From NCBI GenBank assembly GCA_963995505.1, contig OZ023186.1:4340001-4404000 (forward strand): 64,000 nucleotides of DNA. The letters run 5' to 3'. The notes under the pieces were generated by a model, which ran no database searches, had not been told where the DNA came from, and worked only from the letters and a program-made list of their open reading frames with translations. Source of the stretch: Hypericum androsaemum. Lineage: Eukaryota; Streptophyta; Magnoliopsida; Malpighiales; Hypericaceae. Shown piece by piece: positions 9,723-21,693 of the stretch (position 1 is its first letter; the number at the start of each line of letters is the position of its first letter). A program made the translations under genes and the position numbers.

Positions 9723-10690
9723 CTTACGTGCAACCAATCACAGGCTGCGATGTAACTTCAATATTGAGATCAAGACAACGAATTAATTACCGATACGATA
9801 TATATTAAGTGGCTTCGCAAAGTTTTTTAAATAACCTATCAAATTTCCTTTAAAAAAAAACCAACAACTTTCCGCAGGTACCAAAAAGAGCATCTTGGAC
9901 CACATGCATCCTTAATACGGTTGATGTTTATAAGTATCTCAATTACGACAAAATTGTTCTAATTTGATCGAAAATCTCAAGTTCAAGTTACTATTATTTT
10001 ACTAGTGTTAAATGATAGAATTTTTTGTCATCTTACAAATAAAATTATTTAATTTAAATTTGAATTATTCAGTAACGACTGTGCAGAGATTATATAAAAA
10101 GTGAGCACAATTTGAAAACCAGGAAACCACCGCTAATTATTCGTTTGAATTCTAGAGAAGAAAAGAAAGGAAGGACAATCCCGCTCGGCTCAGTTGCTAA
10201 AGCCGAGCTAGCCAGACAACCCTCCAGAACTATCTTAATCTGAGCCGCAAGACATGGATTCTGTTTTAAACAAAACAATCTTTGTCTTAAAACAAAAGCC
10301 AAGAAAGCCACTAGACTATGGTCTAATTATTCCAAGTCTTGAAAAAGGAAAAATACCATTTAAGGGTAAAATTGAAATATACATAGATCTGCCATTAATT
10401 TGGATAAATAAGTATTCGAGTCGATGAAGTTTAAAACACTTAAATTGAGATTAGTCATTTGAGAGAATTTTATCAACTATCATAGATCTTATCGCATTGA
10501 ACATTAGATTAATCGACTAATGAACATTCGAATACCGTAAACTAAAAAAATATTCCAGATCTTACACTACACAGTCCACACTAGTAAAATTCCCTGCTTT
10601 CACACCCCTTTTTTATTGAGCTTGAACTTTCACTAGCTACTACTAGCCACTGCTGCTAAGTGCTACTAAACCCTCATCTCTCTCTCTCTC
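9723..10690. other. Intergenic, includes the CTL1 promoter
   Basis: No gene recognised. A CT-rich microsatellite (10677-10695) lies in the probable 5' UTR of the following gene. Confidence 0.4.
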
Positions 10691-10790
10691 TCTCTAAAAG
10701 AAAAGCTTCCTCCTTTATTCACTGTGCTCAATTCCCTTTCGAATTCCAAGCAACTACACTTCCAAAGGTGAGGTTTTGGAGGAAGAAATA

Positions 10791-13700
10791 ATGAGAGGGT
10801 CATTAGGAGCAGTGATTGGGAGGTACCCATCAAGTGATGGGAGCACACAAGTTGGTGGAATCATAAGCCGCAACAGGAAATGCAGGGATGTTGCTTTCCT
10901 TGTGGTGTTCATAGCCTTTTGGGTTTCTATGATTGTCAATTCCAGCTTTGGGTTCAATAAAGGAAACCCACTAAGGTAATTAATTAAGCTCTTGTTAATT
11001 TGTTGTTGCACTTCAATGGCAAACCCCAAGTGGGTTTCTTTCCATTTTTGGAATTGAAAGATTGAAACTTGGTAGTTGGAAATGGTTCCTTGACATAGCA
11101 TTTGTGAGTTTATATGTTGGCTGCTCTGTTTGTGGAGTTTTTGGTGGCACTTCAATGGCAAACCCCAAGTGGGTTTCTTTCCATTTTGGGAATTGAAAGA
11201 TTGAAACTTGGTAGTTGGAAATGGTTCCTTGACATAGCATTTGTGAATTTATAGGTTGGCTGCTCTGTTTGTGGAGTTTTTTGTGGCTTTGAGGTTCAGG
11301 GTGTATCACTACAGCTGTTTTTTTTGCTTGTCAGGCTTACTTATGGGCTGGACTACAAGGGAAATGTGTGCGGGGACAAGCACGCGGATCCTAATCTTCG
11401 TCAAATGGAGGTTACGTATTGGATGAACCCGAACCAGGTGTATCTTAGTGGTGTGAAGGATAGCCAAGTCGAGCTGTCGGATGCTCGGAGTATATGCTTG
11501 TTGGATTGTCCGCCGCCTTCGGAAGATGGCCTTAACTGGGTTTGTGATTACCCGGAGGGAGACATTCGTATCAAAGTGGGTGATTGGATTAATAGGAACT
11601 ATGATTACTTTGAGTTCTTAACTCCTGAGATGAGAAACTCTTCTCTTCAGCTGCAAGGTCCTTGTTACCCTATCATATTTCCCAGTATTAATGGTGAGTC
11701 CCGATTATTCGGTTACTAGCATGAAATATTTTGGTAGATTTCCTAAGATTTCTGTTGCTTATATGCTAGGTGTTCCATTAGATACTCGAGCATGTGGTTT
11801 TAGGACATATTCACGATGTAAATGTCAAAATGCTTATTCCTGTTTCTCTGGTTGCTCTTTCATTCAATTGCTTATGCATACAGTTGGTGTAAGGAATTCA
11901 CCTAACTTATTGTTTCTTCCTTTCATGTGTTAGTGTATTGGAGGTGCCAGTTTATTGCTCGTGCATCAAATATATCTATGCGGCATTGGGAGCAAATGGG
12001 TGGAGTGAATATCAATGAGGACATTATGATTGATAAATCCATTCACAAGTCTATTAATGCTCGGTCATCAGTGATAAAGGTTGAAGAAACTTTTCACTTC
12101 TCATGATTGGCGTATTATAACAAAATTTTTCTTAATTAACTTATGCTTACCTGCTTAACCGAGTCTTCAAAATCTAGAGCAAGCATCTCGAATTGTTGAA
12201 GCTTAAACGTCTAGATTAACTTCCGTGCCTAAGACATTCCTTCTGCATCAATATTGAACTACTTTGATCTATATTGGTTTTGCAGAGATACATGGCTGAC
12301 GTTGGAAAAGCGTGGCCTGTCTTGATTGTTTGTGGAGCACTTCTACCGCTATTTCTGTCGGTGGTCTGGTTGCTGATGATACGTCATTTTGTCACTGCAA
12401 TGCCTTGGATAACAGTTGCTGTATTTAATGTTCTTATAATATCAGTGACGATGTTCAACTATTTAAAAGGTTAGAAAATCTTCGAAGTGCTTCCATCTAT
12501 TTGAGATACCAAATCTCGTATCGAACTTGCTTGAACCTTGCTCCAGTTCTATGTAGGATGGGGGGAGCACTTGTATATTCTTGATGCTGAGTTATATTAA
12601 AGTTGAAAATGATAGCTTTCAAAAATGTTTTTTGCTCTTTTCCAGCTGGATGGATCGGGAATGATGCAATTTCGCCTATTATTGGTCCGCATGATCCATA
12701 TGATCGAGTATTTGGAAGGGTGAGTCCTTTTTTTTATGTCCTGCACACAGAATTATAGAACAAGGAAACCAAGAAAACTGTGATTCGCTCAAGCCGTTTA
12801 CCTTTTTCAGGAACTAAATCACCTCCGAGCAATTGCAGTTCTAATGACTGTCATAATGGTCTTCGCTGTTCTCACATCAATTGCTGTTGCCCGGCGCATC
12901 CTTATGGCGACGTCTGTCCTCAAGGCAAGTGCCATATATCAAAGATTCAGAGCAAGTCTGCTGCCATTGGCTGCCTAGGCACTAATGTGCAGTGTTATTC
13001 CCGGTTAATCGTTGTACTTTCCTTTCCAAGCACCAATATATAAATTTATTTTCTTCTGTTGCAGGTTGCCGCTAAGGTCATTGGTGAAGTTCAAGCCCTT
13101 ATTATATTTCCGGTTATTCCGTATGCCATGCTTGCAATCTTCTACATGTTCTGGCTTTCTGCTGCTCTACACCTGTTTAGTTCTGGCCAGGTTGTCCAAA
13201 ATGTCTGCAACTTCAGTTGCTGTGCCTATGATCTCTTGTCCAAGAAGCAGAACTGTGATCGCTGCTGTGGTTATAGCATCCGCTATACTCCTCACATCGC
13301 AGTTGCAATATTTTTTCACCTCTTCGGGGGTTATTGGGCTACACAGTTCTTTATTGCATGCTCTTCAACTGTAATTGCCGGTTCTGTCGCCTCCTATTAT
13401 TGGGCTCGTGGCGAGATATCGGTGAGCCATATAGTGTACTTTCCCATGCACTTTCCTCACTGGTTGACATTTCTGTAGTCTTTGCTGCATCGTTCTGTTT
13501 CATATATCGTGGTTTGCACTGTAGGTGGAGATCCCTTTCCTGCCGGTATTTGCATCCATGAAGCGGCTAATGCGTTACAGTCTTGGTTCCGTAGCCCTTG
13601 GATCCTTGGTAGTGTCATTTGTGGAGTCAATTCGCTTTATTCTTGAGTCAATTCGCCGCAAATTGAAGGTTAACGATACTGCACCGGGTAGCTGGCTTGG

Positions 13701-14435
13701 CAAAACGGTCCATCACTCTTCTCAATTTTGCTTCAAGGGAATTGAATGGACGATCAAATCTGTGAATCGTAACGCATATATAATGGTAAGTCACTAAACG
13801 GTGGCATCTTTCTTTGAAGATCGAAGCGGATTACTTCCATTCACCCATTTGTTGGAAGCACTTGGATGTTGGCTTTATAAATCTTTCTTTTCTCTATCTT
13901 TGGAGTAATAATCATTCACATCTCTGTTGGTTGTACATTCTGTAGATAGCTATAACCGGAAAAAGCTTCTGCACGGCTTCTGCTATAGCGACCGACTTAA
14001 TAATCAACAACATTTTGAGGATAGGACGAGTGAATGTGATCGGGGATGTCATTCTGTTTCTTGGAAAACTGTGTGTCAGCCTCTCAAGTGCTGTCTTTGC
14101 ATTTCTCATGTTGGATACACACAAGTATAGGTCTTCTCACAACAAGATCTCCTCCCCGCTGTTTCCCGTGTTGGTATGTAGCCTGTTCTTCCTCTTGATC
14201 TATAGAGCAGGATTATGAAACTTTTCTAACGACTAAATACTTCTTGCAGGTCTGCTGGGCTTTCGGTTATATCGTCGCCACTCTTTTCTTCGGAGTGGTG
14301 GAGATGTCAATCGATACGATCATTCTCTCGTTCTGCCAGGACTCCGACGAGCACCAAGGGACCGCTCAATTCGCTCCGCCTCTCCTGATGGAGACCCTTA
14401 ACGACCAAAGCGAGACACAGAGACTAACCCAATAA
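10791..14435 (+). CDS. CTL1: Choline transporter-like protein (SLC44/CTL family)
   Basis: Ten exons can be joined in one frame: 10791-10975, 11335-11693, 11934-12079, 12286-12469, 12646-12719, 12811-12924, 13065-13421, 13525-13785, 13946-14173 and 14250-14435, giving 697 residues, close to the Arabidopsis CTL1/CHER1 protein. The start MRGSLGAVIGRYPSSDG and RNRKCRD before the first membrane segment match that plant orthologue as I know it. An extracellular Cys-rich loop (CGDK, CLLDCPP, CPxxx) follows, then about nine further hydrophobic segments. The conserved C-terminal half contains CCSYDLLSK-like CCAYDLLSKKQNCDRCCGYS and FCTASAIA. CTL1 is a trans-Golgi and plasma-membrane protein needed for choline homeostasis, sieve-plate development and vesicle trafficking in Arabidopsis. 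Nine introns are present; intron 6 (12925-13064) uses a GC donor (AAG|GCAAGT). The gene looks intact. Confidence 0.93.
11008..11288 (+). repeat. 139-bp tandem duplication in CTL1 intron 1
   Basis: GCACTTCAATGGCAAACCCC at 11008 recurs at 11147. The two copies, about 140 bp each, differ at only a few positions. They lie wholly inside intron 1 and do not touch the splice sites. Confidence 0.9.
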
Positions 14436-15207
14436 TCATCGGTGAATCGTCTCAAATGAAGCGAGAACCGTCTTCTTCAACCTGTCGCCCTAGTACGAGT
14501 CCGAATTCTACTGATGCTATTTAGTACAGTTGGACAGGGAAGGAAAGAAGCAAAAGAGCAGTCTTTTTTGCTTTAGAAGCCACTTAGCTTCCTAGTTGGT
14601 CCAGAATGGCTCATGTATAGCAATGGTTTTGCAGGTCTTACCTATAGTTTTGCAACTTTCTGCTTCATTCTTGCTCTGAGATGGACTTATCTTAGTATTT
14701 GACGCTATTAACTATCAAAATACACAAAACTAAACTACTGAAAATGGCATTTTTAAGTGTCTCCTGGAGAGGAACTCCTCTGGGAGAAGGGGATTGAAGT
14801 AAAATTCTCAGTTTGGGAGCTGTAATAACAGAAATAATGCCATCTAATTAAGCATATCGACGACAATGGGAAAATGAAAAGGAGACATCTGATTCTGGAA
14901 TAGGACAAGGATCAAACTGCTCAATGACCTGACAAATTTCTATCTGACAAGAATCTTGCTAGAAATCAGGTTCTTCATACAGCCATAACATTTTCAGATG
15001 GCAACATCGGAAGTAAGATTGACAAAATCTTTAAAAAGATATCAGTACTAAAATTTATTTGATCAAGTCACTTAATTTACAACCAAACAATGGGGTGAAG
15101 CAGTTTCTGTCACCACCCACCAAGAAAAGAGGAAGCACTTCCTGTCATTTGCTGTCAGTCACACCCTGAACTATAATGCTTGGATGGCCATGCGAGGGTA
15201 ACATCGT
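14436..15207. other. Convergent 3' flanks of CTL1 and the DUF760 gene
   Basis: The two genes converge here, so this contains both 3' UTRs. No separate feature recognised. Confidence 0.5.
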
Positions 15208-16666
15208 CTAGTTAAGGCCGAAATGGTACCTTGAATCGACATAACTCTCGACGTCCCAAAGGAAAGACCCGAATGTCACCGCTTCCAAAACTAGTCTCTT
15301 CAGACCACCGAAGCTGATCTTGATAGGCTCGTCCTTGGAAGAATCGATGGTTCCTTCAGGTGTAATGACAATCTCTGGCCGTCCAAATAGTGCTTCTGTG
15401 TGCTTTTCTATAATGGTAACAGCCTCCTTAGATCTTATGGATGCATATTGTTGAATAGTGTCACTGTCAAATGACATGACATAGTTCCTCAACCTTGAGG
15501 CTTTCATGCCAAATCCAAAACCTCCAGGATTGACTCCGGCCGACCAGGCTTCGGAGACTTCGGGATGAGAAGAAGCAGTTTGAAAAGTATCCTCGCCGAC
15601 TGATTTCTTTTCCTGTCCCATAGATTGAGGAATATGACCTTCCTCATCCAACGAACTTGGTAGGAGCTTCATTGTCTTCTCGAGCTGAAACCTCTGATCA
15701 ACCCTCTTGAGGAAGTATCCGTACATCACTGATGCTGCATAGACCTGCCCAACCCTAAGTTTGCTAATTTCTGCGACACTCGCTGTAGCTCCCATTCTGT
15801 TTCCCAAAATGAGAGCCAGGTGGTTCTGGATCATCTCATATGCCTCGGAAGAGTGAAGTTTCTCAAGCTTCCTCTCCTCATTTGACCATGTGTCTACCCG
15901 ACCAGAAGGATCAGAAGATGAGGGAGCTATCGTGGGTATCAAAGGCACTTCAGCGTCCATGAATCTTTGCACCACTAAGGCATACAAGATCTCCTCAAGA
16001 GTTTTCCTCCTTTCATTAGCCTTCACTTCAGCGATCCTCCTGATAAATACAGCCGTCAAAACTGAGATACCATCCCGGGAATTCAACACGGAACACAAAA
16101 AACATCTTCTGAAAGAGCAGAAGTCACACAACCAACCTGTACAAGACCAAGTCAGTGCCAGCAGCAGAGGCCTCATCCTGCTGCTTCTCCGCCTCACGAT
16201 CAGTCAGAAGCTGTTCAAGCTGCTGGTCCACAGCGGCAGGCACGAGATGAGGATGGCTCACCAATATCTGAGACAAGAACTGGCCAACAGGGGATTCAAG
16301 CTGCAGAGGAGCAATAGAACCAGCAGAATCCGACGATGGAGATGATGCAGACGCCCTAACCACCACACACTTCCGCCCGCCAGACCCAACACGGGCGCAC
16401 GAAGCTGACAACCGAGGCTGCAATCCACCAAACACATAAGATACCCATCCACTGCCAAAGAAAAACCCCTATTTCCCAACTACGCAACAAACACGCATAA
16501 AATTCACAGAACCCTAAACCCAAAAACAAAAAGTCCGTACCCTAACCGGAAACTGAGCAGACCGGGATAAACGAGCAGTAGAGGACCCGCGAGCCGCCCT
16601 CAAGACCCTGTTGGAAGCAACGAACCCGAAGGGCGGTCTCGCAACCGCAGCCGTTGCCCTTTCCAT
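15208..16666 (-). CDS. Chloroplast DUF760 protein (UV-B-induced At3g17800 type)
   Basis: Three exons join in frame on the minus strand: 16547-16666, 16137-16417 and 15208-16039, giving 410 residues, near the length of the Arabidopsis protein. Residues 1 to about 65 (MERATAAVARPPFGFVASNR) are rich in Ser, Arg and Ala, as in a plastid transit peptide. The mature part begins with PVGQFLSQILVSHPHLVPAAVDQQLEQL and contains YRRIAEVKANERRKTLEEIL and LRVGQVYAASVMYGYFLKRV. The Phe/Gly-rich C-terminal part reads ISFGGLKRLVLEAVTFGSFL and FLWDVESYVDSRYHFGLN. These are hallmarks of the DUF760 family, whose biochemical role is unknown; one Arabidopsis member is induced by UV-B. Introns are 107 and 129... 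bp class GT-AG: 16418-16546 and 16040-16136. Intact. Confidence 0.9.
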
Positions 16667-17164
16667 CTGCTTATTTCTCCTGCAAAATCAAACACAAAAT
16701 TCAATCATCTACACAGCATCGAGCCCACCAACTAATCCAGCTTCGAGCCGCACGTATAACAACGAACGCATCTACACAAAATTCATTCAACCCTTCTTTA
16801 TCCTAAAGACTAACAGATTGTTCCCAAATGGATATTAATAAGAGACCTAATAAAAAGTCGCGTGTCGATTTCAAATCTTACGAATCGAAAAGACACTAGA
16901 GATTCTCGTGTCTCTAACAGTTCTCTCGACTTCGAATACTTGGAACGCGTACCGTATGTAATTGGCGAGTAATGGATCACCTTAGCGCGCCTTCGGTTTG
17001 GAGTCTCTCTGTTATTACACGGAAGTAGTTGGTTTGGTTGTTGAACGATTTGCCTAAATAGGGGATTTGACGCGTGGAGTTTGGTAGATTAAAGGACCTC
17101 GGGTTGGGGGATATTTACGTTTCTGCCATTTGACTGAACCCGTTGAATTAGACGAACCATCTCA
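16667..17164. other. Upstream region of the DUF760 gene
   Basis: Should contain the minus-strand promoter and 5' UTR of the DUF760 gene. The open frame at 16611-16838 on the plus strand is a shadow of exon 1 and its leader. Confidence 0.4.
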
Positions 17165-17173
17165 AAAAACCAA

Positions 17174-18201
17174 GGGAAAAGTCCACTTTAGTACCCTGTG
17201 GTATCGCGAAAAATCAAGTCAGTACCCTATAGTTTAAAACGTATCAATTGAGTCATACTTATTCCAATTAACATCAATTAGAGGCCCGGGCAGCTGCCCG
17301 GACCTGCCCGAACCTACCCGGGCGCTGCCCGGGCCACGTGGTCAGCCACGTCACCAATTTTGGTGATGTGGCGCCACGTCACCAATTACTCTCCCCTCCG
17401 ATTTTCCTCCTCCTCCTCCGATTTTCCTCCTCCTCCTCCTCCTCCCCTCCTCCTCCTCCTCCTCCTCCCCGCGTCCTCCTCCTCCCCGCGTCCTCCTCCT
17501 CCCCACGTTGCCCTCCTCCTCCGCGTCCTCCTCCTCCCCGCGTCCTCCTCCTCCCTACGCCCCCCTCCTCCTCCGCGTCCTCCTCCTCCCCGCGTCCTCC
17601 TCCTCCCCACGCCCCCTCCTCCTCCCCACGCCCCCCTCCTCCCCGCGTCCCCCTCCTCCTCTCCTCCTCGTCCCCGCGTCCCCCTCCTCCTCTCCTCCTC
17701 GTCCCCGCGTCCTCCTCCCCCTCCTCCTCTCCTCCTCCTCCCCGCGTCCCCCTCCTCCCCCGCGCCCCCCTCCTCCTCTCTTCCTCCTCCCCGCGTCCCC
17801 CTCCTCCTCCTCCTCCCTGCGTCCTCCTCCCCCTCCTCCTCTCCTCCTCCTCCCCGCGTCCTCCTCCCCCTCCTCCTCTCCTCCTCCTCCCCGCGTCCTC
17901 CTCCTCCTCCTCCTCCTCCTCCTCCCCGCGTCCCCCTCCTCCTCCTCCTCCTCCTCCTCCCCGCGTCCCCCTCCTCCTCCTCCTCCTCCTCCTCCTCCCC
18001 GCCTCCTCCTCCTCCTCTTGGTGACGTGGCTGACCACGTGGCCCGGGTAGCGCCCGGGTAGGTTCGGGCAGCTCCGGGCAGCTGCCCGAGGCCCTTTTTG
18101 ATGTTAATTGGAATAAGTATGACTCGATTGATCAATTTTTTACCATAGGATACTCAAGTAATTTTGGTCGATACCACAGGGTACGAAAGTGGACTTTTCC
18201 C
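17174..18201. mobile_element. Non-autonomous Mutator-like element with polypyrimidine core
   Basis: The ends GGGAAAAGTCCACTTTAGTA (left) and, inverted, GGGAAAAGTCCACTTTCGTA (right) continue as inverted repeats of about 190-220 bp, including GCCCGGGCAGCTGCCCGG-type and CACGTGGTCAGCCACGTCAC blocks. A perfect 9-bp direct repeat AAAAACCAA flanks it (17165-17173 and 18202-18210), the Mutator signature. No transposase is present. The whole interior is a CT-rich minisatellite. Confidence 0.88.
17389..18018 (+). repeat. CTCCTC/CCCCGCGTCC minisatellite
   Basis: About 630 bp of almost pure pyrimidine on the plus strand, built from CTCCTC runs punctuated by CCCCGCGTCC roughly every 18-30 bp. It reads as Pro/Ser/Leu-rich frames on one strand and Gly/Arg/Glu-rich frames on the other, which are artefacts of composition. 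Such tracts can form triplex (H-DNA) structures. Confidence 0.95.
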
Positions 18202-18210
18202 AAAAACCAA

Positions 18211-19800
18211 TCCAGTGATCGTGATGGCGTTCCAACTTATTTTAGGTTAATTAAAATATTGTCAAGGTAGATTAGTCAATGGTGTCAAAAAGATCAATAA
18301 TGAATATTTAAATCAATTTTTGCAAGATAAGTCAGCTTGGATGATTTAAATATTTGTTAACAATTTTTACAAAAAAAAACATTCCGAAATTATAATCTAT
18401 GTGCGGCAGTATTATTTCCTTGAATATTAAAACACGTGGAACGTGAGTGATGAGACGCGTACTTCAGTATTGTTTTCTTATTCGACAAATAATGGAATCA
18501 TCTTCCATAAATTAATTAAAAAAGCAAAAACATGGAACACACACCACTTTAATAATATAGGGTTCAAACTTGCTCCGAGCATCATGTGATTGAATAACAG
18601 AAAATTTTCACTAAATTAATATTCATATATTAATATATTTTTTAAAATAATATTTTTCTAAATTTATGAAAGTAGTATTTTGGATAAGCTAATAGCACAA
18701 TAAATTTAGGGTGACCCTTGTGTAAATATATAGTTTCATCAATATCATAAATTAGTTATTTTATAATTCCTAATCATGATTAATAAACCGTCTCGTTATT
18801 TTTCTTTTCCCTTGTTTGTCTTGGTATATCAAATGAGACTCGTGTCATAATCACGGAGAAATTCCAATTGAAGTTCACAAGAACAAAATTTAATTAAAGA
18901 AAACAATTAATTCATAGTGAAAAAGGGGTTATTTTGGTACCTTTAAGATGGAAATTAAGATTTTTTGTGTGTGTGACAGAAGTCGCATATAATGCAGAAA
19001 CAGTGGAGGACAAGAAGGTGTCGACGTGAGACATTCGGGAGATCTCTGGACTAAAAATTGAGGATCGCAATCGTGAAGTTTACTTGTACAACTTGTACTC
19101 TTCTACGCCTCTAAATTGTAAATGAAAATGAATTTTAAAATAGAATATTCTCATATTCTATTTAGAATTAATTATTTTATTATTATATTTTAATAGTTTG
19201 GATTCAAAATATTTTGGTTAAAAATATTTAGATTTACAGTTTTGATTCGTGTGGTTACTGGTTAGCTGAAAGTGACGGTCAATCATGATGGTTGACGAAA
19301 CAAAAGCCAATCATGGGCCAAGTATTGAACCGAGATACTCGTAGGGGACTTTGGGCCGGTCTGACAATATTGGGCCTAATACCTCCAAAGTCCATTTAGT
19401 TTCAACCGCTACACATCATGTAAAATGGATCTATTAGATCGACTAATTCAGATTCAAATTAAAAAAAAATTCATAAGGTGATAAAACTCGCCTAACAAAT
19501 ATTTAAACCAAAAAATAGAGGAGATTAGCGATAATCATGGACGAAACCGAAAGTTTGTTAGCTAGAAAGGAAAAAAAGGGTTAACCGAACCTATTTTTGA
19601 AGAAGCTACTCACCCAATAAAACTGTAAACAGGTAGAACAATTTCCTCCAAATGCGTTAGAAGTTGACGAAAAATTACCCAACTAACTCTTTCCATTGAA
19701 GAAAACGAAATATTTTTTTTGGGGGTTTCCGCCAAAGAGGCGTTACATTACACATGGAAAAGAACGAAACAAAACAGAGAAACGTTAGGTAGAACCGCAG
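18211..19800. other. Intergenic upstream of the RING gene
   Basis: AT-rich, with no gene, RNA or transposon end that I can support. Confidence 0.4.
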
Positions 19801-19812
19801 AAGGAAGCCGAC

Positions 19813-19847
19813 TGGATTATATATATTTATTTATATATTATTGCATC
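19813..19847 (+). promoter_or_regulatory. TATA-rich core promoter of the RMA gene
   Basis: A TATATATATTTATTTATATA run lies shortly before a CT-rich leader, the usual plant promoter layout. Confidence 0.4.
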
Positions 19848-19895
19848 TCTCATTATTGGTATTAACTCCACCTCAGCCCTTTTACCAAGCAAGCT

Positions 19896-19921
19896 CGCTC
19901 TCTCTCTCTCTCTCTCTCTCT
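19896..19921 (+). repeat. CT microsatellite in the RMA 5' leader
   Basis: About 13 CT units, just downstream of the TATA-rich run. Confidence 0.8.
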
Positions 19922-20913
19922 TTGTTTGGCGTTGAAGTTTTCTTCGAGCTTTTTCTTCTCCTGATCTGATTGATCTTTTTGGGTAATGTCATCTTCTCCG
20001 TTTTCCTTTTCCCTTTTGTCGATCTGGGGTTTTTTTTAATGAATTAATTGATGGTGAGGTGATTTCGTAATTGGGTTTTAATTTCTTTGTTGAGGATTGG
20101 GGTACCCTTTTGTTTTCTTTTCTTTTTAATAGGAAATTGGCATGTGGGTTTTTATTTTCCTGTTGTTATTTTATGAGATCTTGTACTATGATATTAAGAA
20201 TTATAAAGGAATGATGGGTTTTGGACACTTTTTCTGTGTGTGGTTTGGTTTTGTTGTTGTTTGACTTCTTGTCCTTGGTATTGTCTAAATGGAAGAATTT
20301 AAGAGTGATGAATTATGAACAAATTACAAGAATCTGGGGTTAATTGGAATTCACTGTAGTGATGATCTGTTGCGTTTAGCAGGACTCGAGATTGTAAATC
20401 GGAGGGAGGATGGTGAGTTTAGATCGGTATGGCTATAGAGATTTGGTAGTCTCCATCCTGCCTTGGATCTCTTTGGGGTGTGTTGTGTTAGGTGAGATTA
20501 GGAAGCTAAAATAGAAAGCTTGACAGCGTTAGGCTGAATACGAGTTTGCATACGCCTCTCCGAACATTCGCGTTAATTAACAAGCCTTGCCGCTTCGGAT
20601 GCCCTTTTGTAGATACAGTTGCAATTATCCCTTCCATTAATTAAGCTATCATGGAAAATGATGGTGGAAATGGTTAATGGTTGATGCATCGTGCTCTTTT
20701 CCCTGTTTGTTTGGTTAGCGGATTTGTGGTCATTTCATTCAAGTTTACAGATCAGTCACCGTATATTCTAGCTTATGTGGTTCTGCCTCTCTGATGACTT
20801 GGCTTAGAGATGCTTAATTTGTTTGCAATTTGGGCTTCGCGAAGGATATTCTTGTTTACGATGACTCCACTCCGTTCTTTTTGCTGAGTACCATTGTTCT
20901 TGAAACAGGTAAG

Positions 20914-21693
20914 ATGGCCATGGACGGAAATTTCTTTGCCGGTGAAACACATACTGGATCCCAGGAAGTTGTCAGAGTTGATGGGAAATGGAAATCAATG
21001 TCCACCATGGGAGCTGCACAACATGATGATAGTGGCTGCTTTGATTGCAACATATGCTTAGACTCAGCAAATGAACCCGTTGTTACCCTATGTGGTCACC
21101 TATACTGCTGGGCATGCATCTATAAGTGGGTTCGCATCCAAAGCTCCTCCCTGGATGCTGACCCGCTGCAGCCAAACTGCCCAGTTTGCAAAGCTAATGT
21201 TTCCTTAAATTCGCTGGTACCGCTTTATGGCCGCGGAGCAACACAATCCGAATCAGATTCTAAGAAAGCATCAGTGGACAGCAGCGTACCCCGTCGGCCT
21301 CCACCCTTGTTGAATACTTTGATGACAAACACTTTTGATCAACAGCAGCAATTCCCCCACAACCTTTTCCCACCGCAGTCTCAGTCATTTTATCATCAGC
21401 AGTACATCCCTGATCCTCATGGAGATTATGCTACTATGGCCTCATCGAGTTTCCGAAGTACAGCAATGACCAGCATTTTCTATCCTGTGATTGGGATGTT
21501 TGGAGAGCTAGTGTTTGCAAGGATTTTTGGAACCTCTCACATGAGTTTGTTCGCTTATCCTCACCCGAACCCGAATACTCTCTTGGCGAACACTCCAAGG
21601 ATGAGAAGGCAGGAGATGCAGCTCGAGAAATCACTGAACAGAGTAACCATATTTCTTCTCTGCTGCATTGTTCTGTGTCTTCTCTTATTTTGA
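20914..21693 (+). CDS. RMA: RING membrane-anchor E3 ubiquitin ligase (RMA type)
   Basis: A 259-residue protein in one coding exon. The ATG at 20914 follows an acceptor (GAAACAG, ending 20908), which suggests a 5' UTR intron from a donor near 19984 (GGGTAATG). The RING is C3HC4 with Cys45, Cys48, Cys60, His62, Cys65, Cys68, Cys89 and Cys92 (CNICLD, CGHLYCWACIYKW, CPVCK). A Gln/Ser/Pro-rich linker follows, and the protein ends in one hydrophobic tail (about 243-258, FLLCCIVLCLLLF), the tail anchor that defines RMA1/RMA1H1 proteins. Known RMA ligases sit in the ER membrane and ubiquitinate clients such as PIP2 aquaporins during drought and misfolded proteins in ER quality control. The motif GMFGELVFARIFG before the anchor is also typical. 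Intact; which RMA member it is cannot be told. Confidence 0.92.
   Translation: MAMDGNFFAGETHTGSQEVVRVDGKWKSMSTMGAAQHDDSGCFDCNICLDSANEPVVTLCGHLYCWACIYKWVRIQSSSLDADPLQPNCPVCKANVSLNSLVPLYGRGATQSESDSKKASVDSSVPRRPPPLLNTLMTNTFDQQQQFPHNLFPPQSQSFYHQQYIPDPHGDYATMASSSFRSTAMTSIFYPVIGMFGELVFARIFGTSHMSLFAYPHPNPNTLLANTPRMRRQEMQLEKSLNRVTIFLLCCIVLCLLLF

Noticed and set aside
17338..18135. Long Pro/Ser/Leu- and Gly/Arg/Glu-rich open frames on both strands
   Set aside because: They are forced by the CTCCTC/CCCCGCGTCC repeat and occur in several frames at once; no start context, no domains.
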